Source: Sutcliffiella deserti (lineage in GTDB: Bacteria; Bacillota; Bacilli; Bacillales; Bacillaceae_I). From it: a stretch of 64,000 nt of DNA. Below are positions 52,952 to 61,582 of this stretch, one piece after another (the stretch's first letter is position 1; every line of letters starts with the position of its first letter). Location of the stretch: positions 620,001-684,000 of the forward strand of contig NZ_JAIQDB010000001.1 of the NCBI RefSeq assembly GCF_020037475.1, given 5' to 3'. Position numbers and translations under genes: made by a program. The notes under the pieces are model-generated. The model worked only from the letters and a program-made list of their open reading frames with translations. It was not told the origin of the DNA and did no database searches.

Positions 52952-54532
52952 TCAAGCTTGCTGCTCATTCCAAATTACCTTCCAGTTATGGTTGACAGTG
53001 GCTTCTATAGTTCCTTTTTCCATTATATAATTTGCTATAAGTTCCGACATGTCTAATGGTATATCTTTGACAACCTGTTTGTTCTGATACATAATATAAT
53101 CCCCACCACCACCGGCGCGGTAATTATTCATAACTACATCATATTCTTCTTTTAAATCAAGTCTTTCACAGTCACGTTCTAGTTTGACGACTCTCTCACC
53201 AATAGGTTTTCTGATATCAATAGTATAGTTAATCCCTTCCCACATGTCATAGTTATAATGTTGTGGTTTAGGTATTGTAAAGCTAGGATTTACTTTAATA
53301 CTCCCGTCTACATCCAGTAAAAAGTAAGAGGCAGATCTTTCCAATGCATCTTTTATATCTTGTCCGGAAATTCGAATGACCTTTAGTGTATTTGGATAGA
53401 TATAATTTGATACAATATCACGCATCGTGACATTGGTTGGAAAACCTGGTGATGAATTATGAAAAAGCGCTGTATTGGATATTGTAGTGTTTGATACTTC
53501 CATTTGCACCTTGTTTATAAATTCTATTAATTCATTATCCTTGAGTCGAACCTCGAAGGGACTATTAACAGCCATATTTCCTTTTATATTCCCAATCGGC
53601 TGATCTAACCATGTTTGGGTGGATTGTTCATACTCCTTGATTAATTCTGCAACATCAGCATCTACTCTACTATACTTTGTAGACAGCAAAGAACCTTGTT
53701 TACTTACAACTTCCCACTTGTTATTCTTTTTTTCTAATTGAATAGTTGCCTTACCTAATGTTTCACCGTTAACTCCTGGCTGTAGAACTAGAACCCCATT
53801 TACTGTCATTTCTGCAATAGAGCGATGTTGATGTCCAGTTAAAAGTACGTCAATTCCTTTAACACTCTTACATATCTCGTATCCTTGATTTTCACTTGTC
53901 AAAGTTTCTGTCGGACTGCCATCTACTAGATTTCGTTCGAAACCACCATGATAGCTCACGACAATAAGGTCAGGTTCTTCTGTATCTTTTAGATGTTTAA
54001 CCCATTTTTTTGTTGATTCTAGTGCATCTTCAAAAGTTAATCCCTCAACATGGGTTGGGTTTTCCCAGTTAGGAATATAGTGAGTTGTCACTCCTAAAAC
54101 CGCTATTTTTACTGTCTCAAAAGTTTTAATAATATAAGGTTTTCCCAAAAAGGGATCTCCTGTTTCAGATAATATATTTGCTGATAGCCAAGGAAAATCA
54201 GAATCTTTAACAGCATTCTTTAAAATATTCATTCCGTAATTGAATTCATGGTTTCCTACTACAGCAGCATCAAACTTCAAATGGTTTAGAACACGAACCA
54301 TTGGATTTTCTGTATTTTGTAGTTTTTTTACGTAATGATAGGTTAAGGGAGTACCCTGCACTAAGTCACCATTATCAATAACCAGTACATTCTCGTGTTT
54401 TTTTCGTTCTTCCTTTATTAGGGAAGCTAATTTTGCTAGGCCTACATCTGATTTGCTATTATCCCCATAGTTAATTGGTAAAACATTACCATGAACATCA
54501 CTTGTTTCCAGAATGGTTATATTCACCACCAT
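52952..54532 (-). CDS. 5'-nucleotidase / cyclic phosphodiesterase family protein
   Basis: The 526-residue protein has an N-terminal metallophosphoesterase domain: ETSDVHGNV (about 8), VIDNGDLVQGTP (about 51), VGNHEFNYG (about 92), SYHGGFE (about 199) and LTGHQHRS (about 235). The C-terminal 5'-nucleotidase domain (about 330-500) has NYRAGGGGDY for base stacking. Most relatives are secreted, but no signal peptide is present here. The start has GAGGAGG. It lies downstream of the phn transporter on the same strand, beyond a terminator, suggesting phosphate scavenging. Confidence 0.9.
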   Translation of the reverse strand: MVVNITILETSDVHGNVLPINYGDNSKSDVGLAKLASLIKEERKKHENVLVIDNGDLVQGTPLTYHYVKKLQNTENPMVRVLNHLKFDAAVVGNHEFNYGMNILKNAVKDSDFPWLSANILSETGDPFLGKPYIIKTFETVKIAVLGVTTHYIPNWENPTHVEGLTFEDALESTKKWVKHLKDTEEPDLIVVSYHGGFERNLVDGSPTETLTSENQGYEICKSVKGIDVLLTGHQHRSIAEMTVNGVLVLQPGVNGETLGKATIQLEKKNNKWEVVSKQGSLLSTKYSRVDADVAELIKEYEQSTQTWLDQPIGNIKGNMAVNSPFEVRLKDNELIEFINKVQMEVSNTTISNTALFHNSSPGFPTNVTMRDIVSNYIYPNTLKVIRISGQDIKDALERSASYFLLDVDGSIKVNPSFTIPKPQHYNYDMWEGINYTIDIRKPIGERVVKLERDCERLDLKEEYDVVMNNYRAGGGGDYIMYQNKQVVKDIPLDMSELIANYIMEKGTIEATVNHNWKVIWNEQQA

Positions 54533-54645
54533 TTAATTTCTACCTCCTCAATTCAAATTTTCAATAGATATACTATATTAAACATATTACTGAAATTTCT
54601 GGTCTCTTGCCATGATTGTTGTAGTATAAAAAATGAATCTAAAAT

Positions 54646-54688
54646 AAAGAGCTGATCATTTAATAATGATCAACTCTTTGATAATTTT
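54646..54688 (-). terminator. Terminator of the phnDCE operon
   Basis: The stem AAAGAG(C)TGATCATT (54646-54660) / AATGATCAACTCTTT (54665-54679) is followed on the minus strand by ATTTTAG. It can also act on the plus strand. Confidence 0.75.
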
Positions 54689-54690
54689 TA

Positions 54691-55488
54691 TTATACAATT
54701 CTTTTCCGTATTGAGGATGATAAGAAATCAATTATCGTGACTACTACAACAATAACTAGTAGAATCAGTCCCATTTCTTCCCAGTTACGATTCATTTGAG
54801 CAAATTGAATTAGCGTACCAATTCCTCCTGCCCCGACGATCCCTAGGATGGTTGATGCACGTACATCAATCTCAAAACGATAAATGGCGTAGGATAAAAA
54901 TTCCGGAATAATCTGTGGAATAACACCCTGGAAGAGAATTTGGATTTTATTTGCTCCGCTCGCTTCCATCGCTTCCACAATATTCATGTCAATCGATTCT
55001 AATACTTCAGAATAAAGTTTTCCTAACATCCCTGTTGATCCAATTGCAATAGCTAGAACACCGGCAAACGGATTAGGACCTACTGCCACAACAAATAGAA
55101 TTGCCAGGATTAGATCTGGAAAAGCTCTTATTCCACTTAAAATCCATTTTCCAAAAGTTGTTAAAGTTTTACTCTTTGTCATGTTTTGGGCAGCTAAAAA
55201 TCCTAGTGGAACAGCCAAGATTGCTGCCATCAAAGATCCGGCAAACGCGATATATAGCGTTTCAACCATTGCAGACCATACTTTTCCAAAAGCAGACCAT
55301 TCAGGATTAAATAGTTTAGGTATCACGCGATGAAAGTTATTAATCATTCTTTCAAATGCTCTTACCCAATCGACATTAATACCCACAAAAGTCCAAACAT
55401 ACATCAACAGGATAAGAATAAAAATTACCCAGTTTCGTAATATTTTCAAACCGGATTTTTTCTTTTTGGGAGGTAATATTAATTCCAT
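54691..55488 (-). CDS. phnE: Phosphonate-type ABC transporter permease PhnE (second copy)
   Basis: The 265-residue inner-membrane permease is of the PhnE family. It has six helices and the EAA-loop EVLESIDMNIVEAMEASGANK (about 158), which docks on the ATPase, then the family end GAGGIGTLIQFAQ. It overlaps the first phnE by one base. The two permeases share the same fold and loop, so the membrane channel is probably a heterodimer. It is last in the phn operon. Confidence 0.93.
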   Translation of the reverse strand: MELILPPKKKKSGLKILRNWVIFILILLMYVWTFVGINVDWVRAFERMINNFHRVIPKLFNPEWSAFGKVWSAMVETLYIAFAGSLMAAILAVPLGFLAAQNMTKSKTLTTFGKWILSGIRAFPDLILAILFVVAVGPNPFAGVLAIAIGSTGMLGKLYSEVLESIDMNIVEAMEASGANKIQILFQGVIPQIIPEFLSYAIYRFEIDVRASTILGIVGAGGIGTLIQFAQMNRNWEEMGLILLVIVVVVTIIDFLSSSIRKRIV

Positions 55489-56288
55489 TACACAATCGCC
55501 TCCCTAATTTTAGTAGAGATATACTCAATAATGACTACTACAGCAAAAATTACTAGTATAATTAACATTGCATTCGGATAATTATAGAATTTCAACTGTT
55601 GACTTAATACAATCCCAATTCCACCTGCTCCTACTAACCCTAGTACAACAGAGGCTCGTATGTTAATTTCAAAAACATACAATACAAACGAAGCAAACTG
55701 TGGCAATACTTGCGGTACTAAAGCAAATGAGATTTTCTGAAGCGTATTGGCACCTGAGGCACTCATCGCTTCCATTGGATTCATGTCCACTGATTCAATC
55801 GTCTCACTTATAAGTTTAGCTAAAATTCCTAAAGAAAAGATAATTAGTGCTAAAATCCCTGGTAACACACCAATTCCAAATAATCCTACGAAAATAACAG
55901 CTAAAACAAGGTCAGGAATCGTACGTAGAATATTTAAGAAAGAACGAACGAAAGTATACACAAATTTATTTGATGTTACATTCTGTGCTGCTAGTAGACT
56001 CAGAGGTATACATAAAACCGCTGCTACAGTAGTTGCGATAATAGCCATTTGAATCGTTGTAGCCATTGGTTCAAGAATATTCATAAATACATTAAAATTA
56101 GGAGGAAAGAACTTCGCGATTACTCGTCCCATATTTGGAATACCTTGTATTAGATCAGGAAGAGTCGCATTAGTTTTAACTGTACTAAGAATATAAAAAC
56201 CGATTATTACGGAAAAAATAATGGTGAGTTTAGCTTTTGTTTTAGCGGGTAAGAGAGAAGGTGCTTTTTTCTTTTCTTCTACTTTCAC
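55488..56288 (-). CDS. phnE: Phosphonate-type ABC transporter permease PhnE (first copy)
   Basis: The 266-residue permease is paralogous to the next gene. An N-terminal Lys-rich tail (EEKKKAPSLLPAKTKAK) precedes the first helix. The cytosolic EAA loop reads ETIESVDMNPMEAMSASGANT, and the C-terminal part GAGGIGIVLSQQL matches PhnE. It overlaps phnC by 4 bases and the second phnE by one, the usual tightly packed order. Confidence 0.93.
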   Translation of the reverse strand: MKVEEKKKAPSLLPAKTKAKLTIIFSVIIGFYILSTVKTNATLPDLIQGIPNMGRVIAKFFPPNFNVFMNILEPMATTIQMAIIATTVAAVLCIPLSLLAAQNVTSNKFVYTFVRSFLNILRTIPDLVLAVIFVGLFGIGVLPGILALIIFSLGILAKLISETIESVDMNPMEAMSASGANTLQKISFALVPQVLPQFASFVLYVFEINIRASVVLGLVGAGGIGIVLSQQLKFYNYPNAMLIILVIFAVVVIIEYISTKIREAIV

Positions 56289-57058
56289 TCTTCAACACCT
56301 CCGCGCAAATCGTCTTCACGAATTGCACGACCATAAATTTGTTCGAAAGTCTTTTCAGTCACCTCTGAAACAGGACCGTCAAACACAACCTCTCCAGCTC
56401 TCATCCCAATAATTCGGTCAGCATACTCCATAGCCATATCTATAAAGTGGAGGTTGACTATAGTCGTTATTTTATCCTCTTTGTTGATTTTTTTCAGATA
56501 GGTCATTACTTGATGTGAGGTAGGTGGATCAAGAGAAGCAACTGGCTCATCAGCAAGAATATATTTGGGTTGTTGTGTCAAAACTCGAGCGATACTCACA
56601 CGTTGTTGCTGCCCGCCACTTAGTTCATCTGCTCGGTTGTATAGTTTCTCTTCAATATTCACACGTTTTAGACTTTCATATGCTAATGCAAGATCTTCTT
56701 TACTGAACATATTTACCATCGAACGTAGTGTACCTGTATATCCTAAACGCCCAGCAAGGACATTTTTAAGAACATTAGATCTTTTAACAAGATTATAGTT
56801 CTGAAAAATCATCCCAACTTTGGTTCGTAATTTTCTCAAGTTATTGTTTCTAAAAGTAAGAATATTTTCATTATCAACTTTTAATTCACCTTCAGTTGGT
56901 GTAACCAATCGATTAATACTTCTTATAAAAGTTGACTTTCCTGCACCCGATAAACCAACAATCACGACAAACTCACCTTCATTTATCGTTACATTAATTT
57001 TTTTCAATCCCGGCGTTCCATTTGGATACACTAGTGACACATTTTTAAATTCAATCAT
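56285..57058 (-). CDS. phnC: Phosphonate-type ABC transporter ATPase PhnC
   Basis: The 257-residue ATPase energises uptake. Walker A is GLSGAGKSTFI (about 35), the signature LSGGQQQRVSIARVL (about 145) and Walker B YILADEPVASLDP (about 168). The RTKVGMIFQNYNLVKRSNVL Q-loop region is characteristic of PhnC. It follows phnD after a 95-base gap containing a terminator-like hairpin, which would lower ATPase and permease levels relative to the binding protein. Confidence 0.94.
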   Translation of the reverse strand: MIEFKNVSLVYPNGTPGLKKINVTINEGEFVVIVGLSGAGKSTFIRSINRLVTPTEGELKVDNENILTFRNNNLRKLRTKVGMIFQNYNLVKRSNVLKNVLAGRLGYTGTLRSMVNMFSKEDLALAYESLKRVNIEEKLYNRADELSGGQQQRVSIARVLTQQPKYILADEPVASLDPPTSHQVMTYLKKINKEDKITTIVNLHFIDMAMEYADRIIGMRAGEVVFDGPVSEVTEKTFEQIYGRAIREDDLRGGVEE

Positions 57059-57109
57059 GGTGTAAACCCCCTCATCTCAATAAAACGCAAAAGTGTTTCT
57101 TAACATGCA

Positions 57110-57133
57110 AAAAAGGGGAAGCAACCCTCCCCT
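57110..57133 (-). terminator. Attenuating hairpin between phnD and phnC
   Basis: AGGGGA-GGGTTGCT-TCCCCT followed by TTTTTG on the minus strand (arms 57114-57119 and 57128-57133). Partial termination here would give more binding protein than transporter. Confidence 0.7.
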
Positions 57134-57153
57134 AGATTGCAAAACTTATTTGA

Positions 57154-58056
57154 TTAGAAAGAAATAGAATCTTTGAATTTTTCGTACGTGTCTTTTACAA
57201 CTTTGTATTCTTCATCAGAAGCTTCACTGATTTCGTCCCAGTTGTAAACATCATTCATAATTTTGATCATTTCTTCATCATCATTGAAAGAAAGGAATGC
57301 ATCCTTAATTTGTTGAACAAACTCTTCATCTAATTCTTTTGTAACAGAAATTGTATCGTTTGGAATATCATCTGTGTAACCAATTATTTTTGTTTTTTCC
57401 ATAATATCTGGATACTCTTCTTCAAGACCTGTACGTACATCATCAAAAGTAGTCGCTACATCAGCGTCCCCTTCGTATACAGCGATTGCAGCTGTATCAT
57501 GTCCACCAGCTTGTAGTGTATCTTTAAAGAATCCTGATTGAAGATCTTGTACAGTTTCAATATCAAACTCATTCATAAGTTGTGCAGCTGGGAATAAGAA
57601 ACCAGATGTAGATGCAGCATCTGCATATGCCCAAACTTTTCCTTCTAGATCTGCTAGTGTTTCAATACCTGAATCAGCTCTAACAACGTACTGAGCTTTA
57701 TACGTTCCACTACCAAAACGAATGGACTTAAGGATTACGTTAACATCGTATTGCTCATTAGCCATAACATAACCAAATGCCGGAATAAATCCTACATGTA
57801 CTTCATTGGAACCCATTGCTTCAATTAGTGCAGTGTAATCAGTCATAACACGGCCTTCAACTTCCACATCGAGCTCTTCCCCTAAACGGTCTGCCAAAGG
57901 TTTTACTGTATCAGCAATAGTATCAGAATCCTGTGATGGAACAAAACCGATAATAAGTTTTTCCGGTTTACCTTCTCCGCCACCTGAATCACTGCCACAT
58001 GCTGCTAAGCCGATTGCTAGAAGCGCAGCCATAAATACTGTTAGAAACTTTTTCAT
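57154..58056 (-). CDS. phnD: Phosphonate/phosphite-type substrate-binding lipoprotein PhnD
   Basis: The lipid-anchored binding protein captures the substrate outside the membrane. ATG at 58056 (MKKFLTVFMAALLAIGLAAC) has GGGGG upstream. The lipobox LAAC puts Cys20 at the mature N-terminus, with a Gly/Ser linker behind. The PhnD domain shows IGFVPSQDSDTI, GSNEVHVGFIPAFGYVMANE and the helix ADLEGKVWAYADAASTSGF. At 300 residues it is normal. Whether the ligand is phosphonate, phosphite or a phosphate ester cannot be decided; no phosphonate lyase genes are near. Confidence 0.93.
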   Translation of the reverse strand: MKKFLTVFMAALLAIGLAACGSDSGGGEGKPEKLIIGFVPSQDSDTIADTVKPLADRLGEELDVEVEGRVMTDYTALIEAMGSNEVHVGFIPAFGYVMANEQYDVNVILKSIRFGSGTYKAQYVVRADSGIETLADLEGKVWAYADAASTSGFLFPAAQLMNEFDIETVQDLQSGFFKDTLQAGGHDTAAIAVYEGDADVATTFDDVRTGLEEEYPDIMEKTKIIGYTDDIPNDTISVTKELDEEFVQQIKDAFLSFNDDEEMIKIMNDVYNWDEISEASDEEYKVVKDTYEKFKDSISF

Positions 58057-58221
58057 GTTTTTTCCCCCTAAAACTAGTTGTTTTCTCACAAGTAGAATTA
58101 TAACTAATTTTGTAGATACCTGGCTATACTTTTTTCAGATTTTTTACAAAAGATTAAAATATTGAATCAATTATTACGGAAATTACCCCTTTCTCACTAA
58201 TTTCTTTACAATTAGTTTACA
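58057..58221 (-). promoter_or_regulatory. phnD promoter region with PhoP-box-like direct repeats
   Basis: TTTACA-ATTAG-TTTACA (58205-58221) and TTTACA-AAAGA-TTAAAA (58143-58159) have the 6-5-6 spacing of PhoP target repeats (TT[AT]A[CT]A). A perfect TATAAT lies on the minus strand near 58100 with a weak -35, typical of activated promoters. Phosphate-starvation control by PhoPR is inferred. Confidence 0.55.
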
Positions 58222-58430
58222 ATATAAAGGAATATTCTTTTAAAAAGAGTAATAGTAATAAATGAGTTTAGAAGTCTGATGTTTGATGATGAATCATACA
58301 ACCCTCTACTTTCACTTGTTGATCCACCCTATTTTTTGCTAATTGGAATTATCTTTGCTAAATTAACGTTATAATACTTAGTAACTATACACAGGAAAAA
58401 AATTATAATCTTGAAGGGATAACTACTATT

Positions 58431-59162
58431 ATGAATGAAGTTCTACTTGGCAGCGTTTTAGCTGCACTGTCAACAGGGGTTGGTGCACTACCTATCCTAT
58501 TTCTTAAAAATTCAATTACACATCGATGGAAGGATATATTACTAGCATTTACAGCAGGTATTATGATGGCGGCCGCTACTTTGAGCCTAATACCGGAGGC
58601 ATTGAAATATGAAGGCTTTATTCCTCTAGGAGTAGGTTTGCTATTGGGGGTAATAACCCTAACATTACTCGAAAAATCAATACCGCATATTGATCTTGAG
58701 CATCATATAAAAGGAATAGAATTTGATCAAAAAGCAATGCTTATAGTAGCCGCGATCACTCTTCATAATATTCCTGAGGGGTTGTCTGTAGGTGTAAGTT
58801 ATGCATCCGATGTTGCTGAAACTGGCAACTTAATTGCTTTTGCTATCGGGCTGCAAAATGCTCCGGAAGGTTTCTTGGTGGCTCTCTTCCTTATAAACCA
58901 AAAGATTAGTCGAATGAAGGCATTTCTTGTTGCTACGTTAACAGGAGCTGTTGAAGTACCAATGGCATTGATAGGCTTCTACTTAACCTCTTTTGTTTCC
59001 ACACTAGTACCCTACGGACTGGCTTTTGCTGCAGGTGCCATGCTTTACATCATCTATAAAGAACTTATTCCGGAAAGCCACGGTGATGGTCATGAGACAA
59101 CTTCCACTTACTCTTTCATATTCGGACTATTATTTATGATATTTCTCATCCAAATTTTTTAA
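58431..59162 (+). CDS. ZIP-family metal transporter
   Basis: This divalent-metal (Zn/Fe/Mn) transporter has 243 residues and eight helices. The binuclear metal site lies on helices 4-5: HNIPEGLSVGV (about 120) and QNAPEGFLVAL (about 148). A His-containing IDLEHHIKGIEFD loop precedes helix 4. It belongs to the GufA-like ZIP group. The start ATG has AAGGG about 12 bases upstream. The 58222-58430 gap shows no clear metal-regulator box. The gene's end overlaps the next gene on the opposite strand by 17 bases. Confidence 0.92.
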   Translation: MNEVLLGSVLAALSTGVGALPILFLKNSITHRWKDILLAFTAGIMMAAATLSLIPEALKYEGFIPLGVGLLLGVITLTLLEKSIPHIDLEHHIKGIEFDQKAMLIVAAITLHNIPEGLSVGVSYASDVAETGNLIAFAIGLQNAPEGFLVALFLINQKISRMKAFLVATLTGAVEVPMALIGFYLTSFVSTLVPYGLAFAAGAMLYIIYKELIPESHGDGHETTSTYSFIFGLLFMIFLIQIF

Positions 59163-59373
59163 CCACTTCAGAATTGGAGTGGTTTTTTAGCACGGACTTT
59201 TCACAATTTTGGGTGAGCAATTTCTGATATTCATAAATCAACTTGTCCAAGTCTTGACTACATTTAATTGTTTGCTGGCTAATATAACCTGTCCTATTCG
59301 CAATAATCATCATCATATGCCTTTTTTCTTTTATTCGAAGTAATAGATTTTTCACATACCTATCATGCGACAA
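59146..59373 (-). CDS. Spo0E-family aspartyl-phosphate phosphatase
   Basis: The second Spo0E-like protein in the window, 75 residues. It shows KEKRHMMMIIANRTGYIS, then the signature CSQDLDKLIYEYQ (about residue 38), as in proteins that dephosphorylate Spo0A~P. The start is TTG at 59373 with a strong AAAGGAG nine bases upstream. The 3' end converges on and overlaps the ZIP gene by 17 bases. The ZIP terminator lies within this coding region. Confidence 0.88.
   Translation of the reverse strand: MSHDRYVKNLLLRIKEKRHMMMIIANRTGYISQQTIKCSQDLDKLIYEYQKLLTQNCEKSVLKNHSNSEVVKKFG
59161..59188 (+). terminator. Terminator of the ZIP gene inside the Spo0E-like coding region
   Basis: AACCACTTC-AGAATT-GGAGTGGTTTTTT. 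The stem begins at the ZIP stop codon and lies in the last codons of the opposite-strand gene. Confidence 0.75.
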
Positions 59374-59536
59374 TGTAATTCTCTCCTTTAACTAGTTCCC
59401 CAAAATAAATTATTACAAAAATTTCTATTATTGTAAATAGATTCGCAAAATTAGACAATCTTCACACTATTTTTCTTGTTAAATCGGATTTTTATTTGAA
59501 AATAGTGCAAAATAGTAATAATAAATTAAAGGTGAG

Positions 59537-59860
59537 ATGTTGGTTATGTTAAAAAAACAGAATGAGCTGTCGAAAAAAGGAATTCCTTCTTTATATGAAG
59601 CATGGACAGATATACGAATTTTATTAAAATTGGCCACAGATTGGAAAAACAAAAAATATACGGATCTTTCAAGAGTGGCAATCTTCATGATTTTTATAAC
59701 GATTGTCTACTTTTTTAATCCTTTTGATATCATTCCTGATTTTCTAATTGGTCTGGGTTTTTTAGACGATGTAGTAGTAGTTAGCTTTTTGTACTTCCTT
59801 ATGGGTAAAGAAATCGACAAGTACAAATTATGGAGAGAATCTCAAGTTCAGGAGGGCTAA
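59537..59860 (+). CDS. DUF1232 (YkvA-like) membrane protein
   Basis: The 107-residue protein contains the DUF1232 core FFNPFDIIPDFLIGLGFLDD (about 58-77), flanked by a basic helical N-terminus and two hydrophobic helices. The function is unknown. Starts ATG 59537 and ATG 59546 are both near AAAGGTGAG; the second is better spaced. The next gene begins one base after the stop, so the two form an operon. Confidence 0.87.
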   Translation: MLVMLKKQNELSKKGIPSLYEAWTDIRILLKLATDWKNKKYTDLSRVAIFMIFITIVYFFNPFDIIPDFLIGLGFLDDVVVVSFLYFLMGKEIDKYKLWRESQVQEG

Positions 59861-59861
59861 A

Positions 59862-60638
59862 ATGAAAAAATTTTCTTTCGTTGTTTGTATCGCTTTTTTC
59901 TTATCTTCATCCCTGTTCCTTTCAGAAGTAGAAGCAAGCAAGGTACCAACAAAAAAGGTAGCTATTGTAATAGATGATTTTGGGAATAATATGAAAGGCA
60001 CAGAAGAAATTCTTCAATTACCGGTTAAATTAACGGTTGCTGTTATGCCTTTTCTTTCTACAACTCAAGAAGATTCCCTCCTGGCACATAAATTAGGGCA
60101 TGAAGTAATCCTTCATCTTCCTATGGAACCGTTAAAAGGAAAAAAAAGCTGGTTAGGTCCTGGGGCAATTACAACTGATTTAACTGATGAGGAAATTGCC
60201 AAGCGTGTTAATGCTGCAATAGATGCTGTGCCTCATGCTGTTGGCATAAATAATCATATGGGTTCAAAGGCTACGGCAGATGAAAGGGTAATGAGAATTA
60301 TTCTTTCCATATGTAAAGAAAGAAAACTATATTACTTAGACAGCAAAACTTCAAGAGAAAGTGTCGTACCCAAAATTGCTACGGAGATTGGTGTCCCTTA
60401 CTTGGAAAATGAACTTTTCTTTGATGAAGTCTATACCACAAACCATATCGTAAAACAGGCAAATCAATTGATAAGAAAAATAGAATTTGATGATTCCATT
60501 ATTGCTATTGGGCATGTTGGTATCGCAGGGGAAAAAACAGCTAATGTATTAAGGCAATATATACCTGCATTAAGAGAAAAAGCGGAACCCGTAACATTAT
60601 CAACTTTACTCGTGGAAAAGGAATTGATTATCCCTTAG
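59862..60638 (+). CDS. Divergent polysaccharide deacetylase (DUF610/YibQ-like), secreted
   Basis: The 258-residue protein has a signal peptide (FVVCIAFFLSSSLFLSEVEA, cleavage near 25) and the divergent deacetylase fold: VAIVIDDFGNNMKGTEEIL, then HEVILHLPMEPLKG, GINNHMGSKATAD, YYLDSKTS and IAIGHVGIAGEK. Asp and His residues in these blocks probably bind metal. It follows the DUF1232 gene by one base. The role in the envelope is unknown. Confidence 0.9.
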   Translation: MKKFSFVVCIAFFLSSSLFLSEVEASKVPTKKVAIVIDDFGNNMKGTEEILQLPVKLTVAVMPFLSTTQEDSLLAHKLGHEVILHLPMEPLKGKKSWLGPGAITTDLTDEEIAKRVNAAIDAVPHAVGINNHMGSKATADERVMRIILSICKERKLYYLDSKTSRESVVPKIATEIGVPYLENELFFDEVYTTNHIVKQANQLIRKIEFDDSIIAIGHVGIAGEKTANVLRQYIPALREKAEPVTLSTLLVEKELIIP

Positions 60639-60776
60639 AACTAGAAGAAAAGAAATGCAGTGGCTTAAATGTCCTGTGTAATATATATTTTTCAGCTTAA
60701 GCACTGACGTTTCGGTGGATGATGCCCCTTCAGGCATAGACCTGTTACTGACAATTACATTTAATAGTGCCTTCAA

Positions 60777-60815
60777 AAGGGGCTCGGAATTTTGACATTC
60801 CGAGCCCCTTAAGTA
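60777..60815 (-). terminator. Terminator of the CBS-domain gene
   Basis: The 14-bp perfect stem AAGGGGCTCGGAAT (60777-60790) / ATTCCGAGCCCCTT (60797-60810) is followed by TTGAAGG on the minus strand. It may also stop the deacetylase transcript. Confidence 0.8.
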
Positions 60816-60817
60816 TA

Positions 60818-61456
60818 TTATTCCGTTACATCTATTTGATCAACATGTGTAACACGAAATTCTTTTTCTTCCAGTTTCTTAACCAATTTTTTCATCTTTT
60901 CCTCAGGAAGCTCTGCAGGTAGATTTAAAACAATCCGGCGCAGATACTTTTCACCGTTATCAAGGGTGAGCATTCCATCTATATTAATGTCCTTTAACAT
61001 AGATACAAGATCTTTTATTGCACCTTTATGCTCGATTGTTGCAATAGTTAAAGTATATCCACCTGTTTTCATACCAAAGGAATCTGCCAGGACATCCATC
61101 ACATTTGCGTGTGTAAGAATCCCCAAAAATTCCTTGTCTTCATTTACAACTGCAATAAAAGGCAGACGCTTAATGGTGAAAAATGCTTTAAAGAAGGAAT
61201 CCTCTTCAAATATAAAGGCATCCTCATTTTTGATTAATGATTCTAGCGAAGAGTCTTCAGATCCTTTTTCTTCATATAGAAAATCGAGTAAATGCACTTT
61301 ATAAACTAAACCTACAAAGGTTCGTCCATTATTTTTGAGGATTGGAATACAACGATACCCCGTGTCTTTTATCTTTTGATAAGCTTGCTTTACAGTATAG
61401 TTTGGTTCACAATACTGAACATCTTGTTTTGGTACAAAATTATAACGTACTTTCAT
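60818..61456 (-). CDS. CBS-pair protein with ACT-like C-terminal domain (CbpA-like)
   Basis: The 212-residue protein starts at ATG 61456, with GGAGGATGG upstream; a six-codon longer frame is possible. Two CBS motifs lie at about 8-65 (YTVKQAYQKIKDTGYRCIPI) and 70-125 (FLGILTHANVMDVLAD). An ACT-like betaalphabeta tail follows (TLTIATIEHKGAIKDLVSML...). This build resembles the cyclic di-AMP-binding CbpA of Listeria. Ligand binding is inferred. It is monocistronic. Confidence 0.82.
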   Translation of the reverse strand: MKVRYNFVPKQDVQYCEPNYTVKQAYQKIKDTGYRCIPILKNNGRTFVGLVYKVHLLDFLYEEKGSEDSSLESLIKNEDAFIFEEDSFFKAFFTIKRLPFIAVVNEDKEFLGILTHANVMDVLADSFGMKTGGYTLTIATIEHKGAIKDLVSMLKDINIDGMLTLDNGEKYLRRIVLNLPAELPEEKMKKLVKKLEEKEFRVTHVDQIDVTE

Positions 61457-61582
61457 GCTCCATCCTCCATTCAAAATCCTTGATTATGTAAGTAAGTAAA
61501 ACTACTTTTACAGTAGCACATTTACTTTAATAGGTAAAGAAAATTCATAATATTAACACAATTCGACTCTGCTTTTTTCTTT

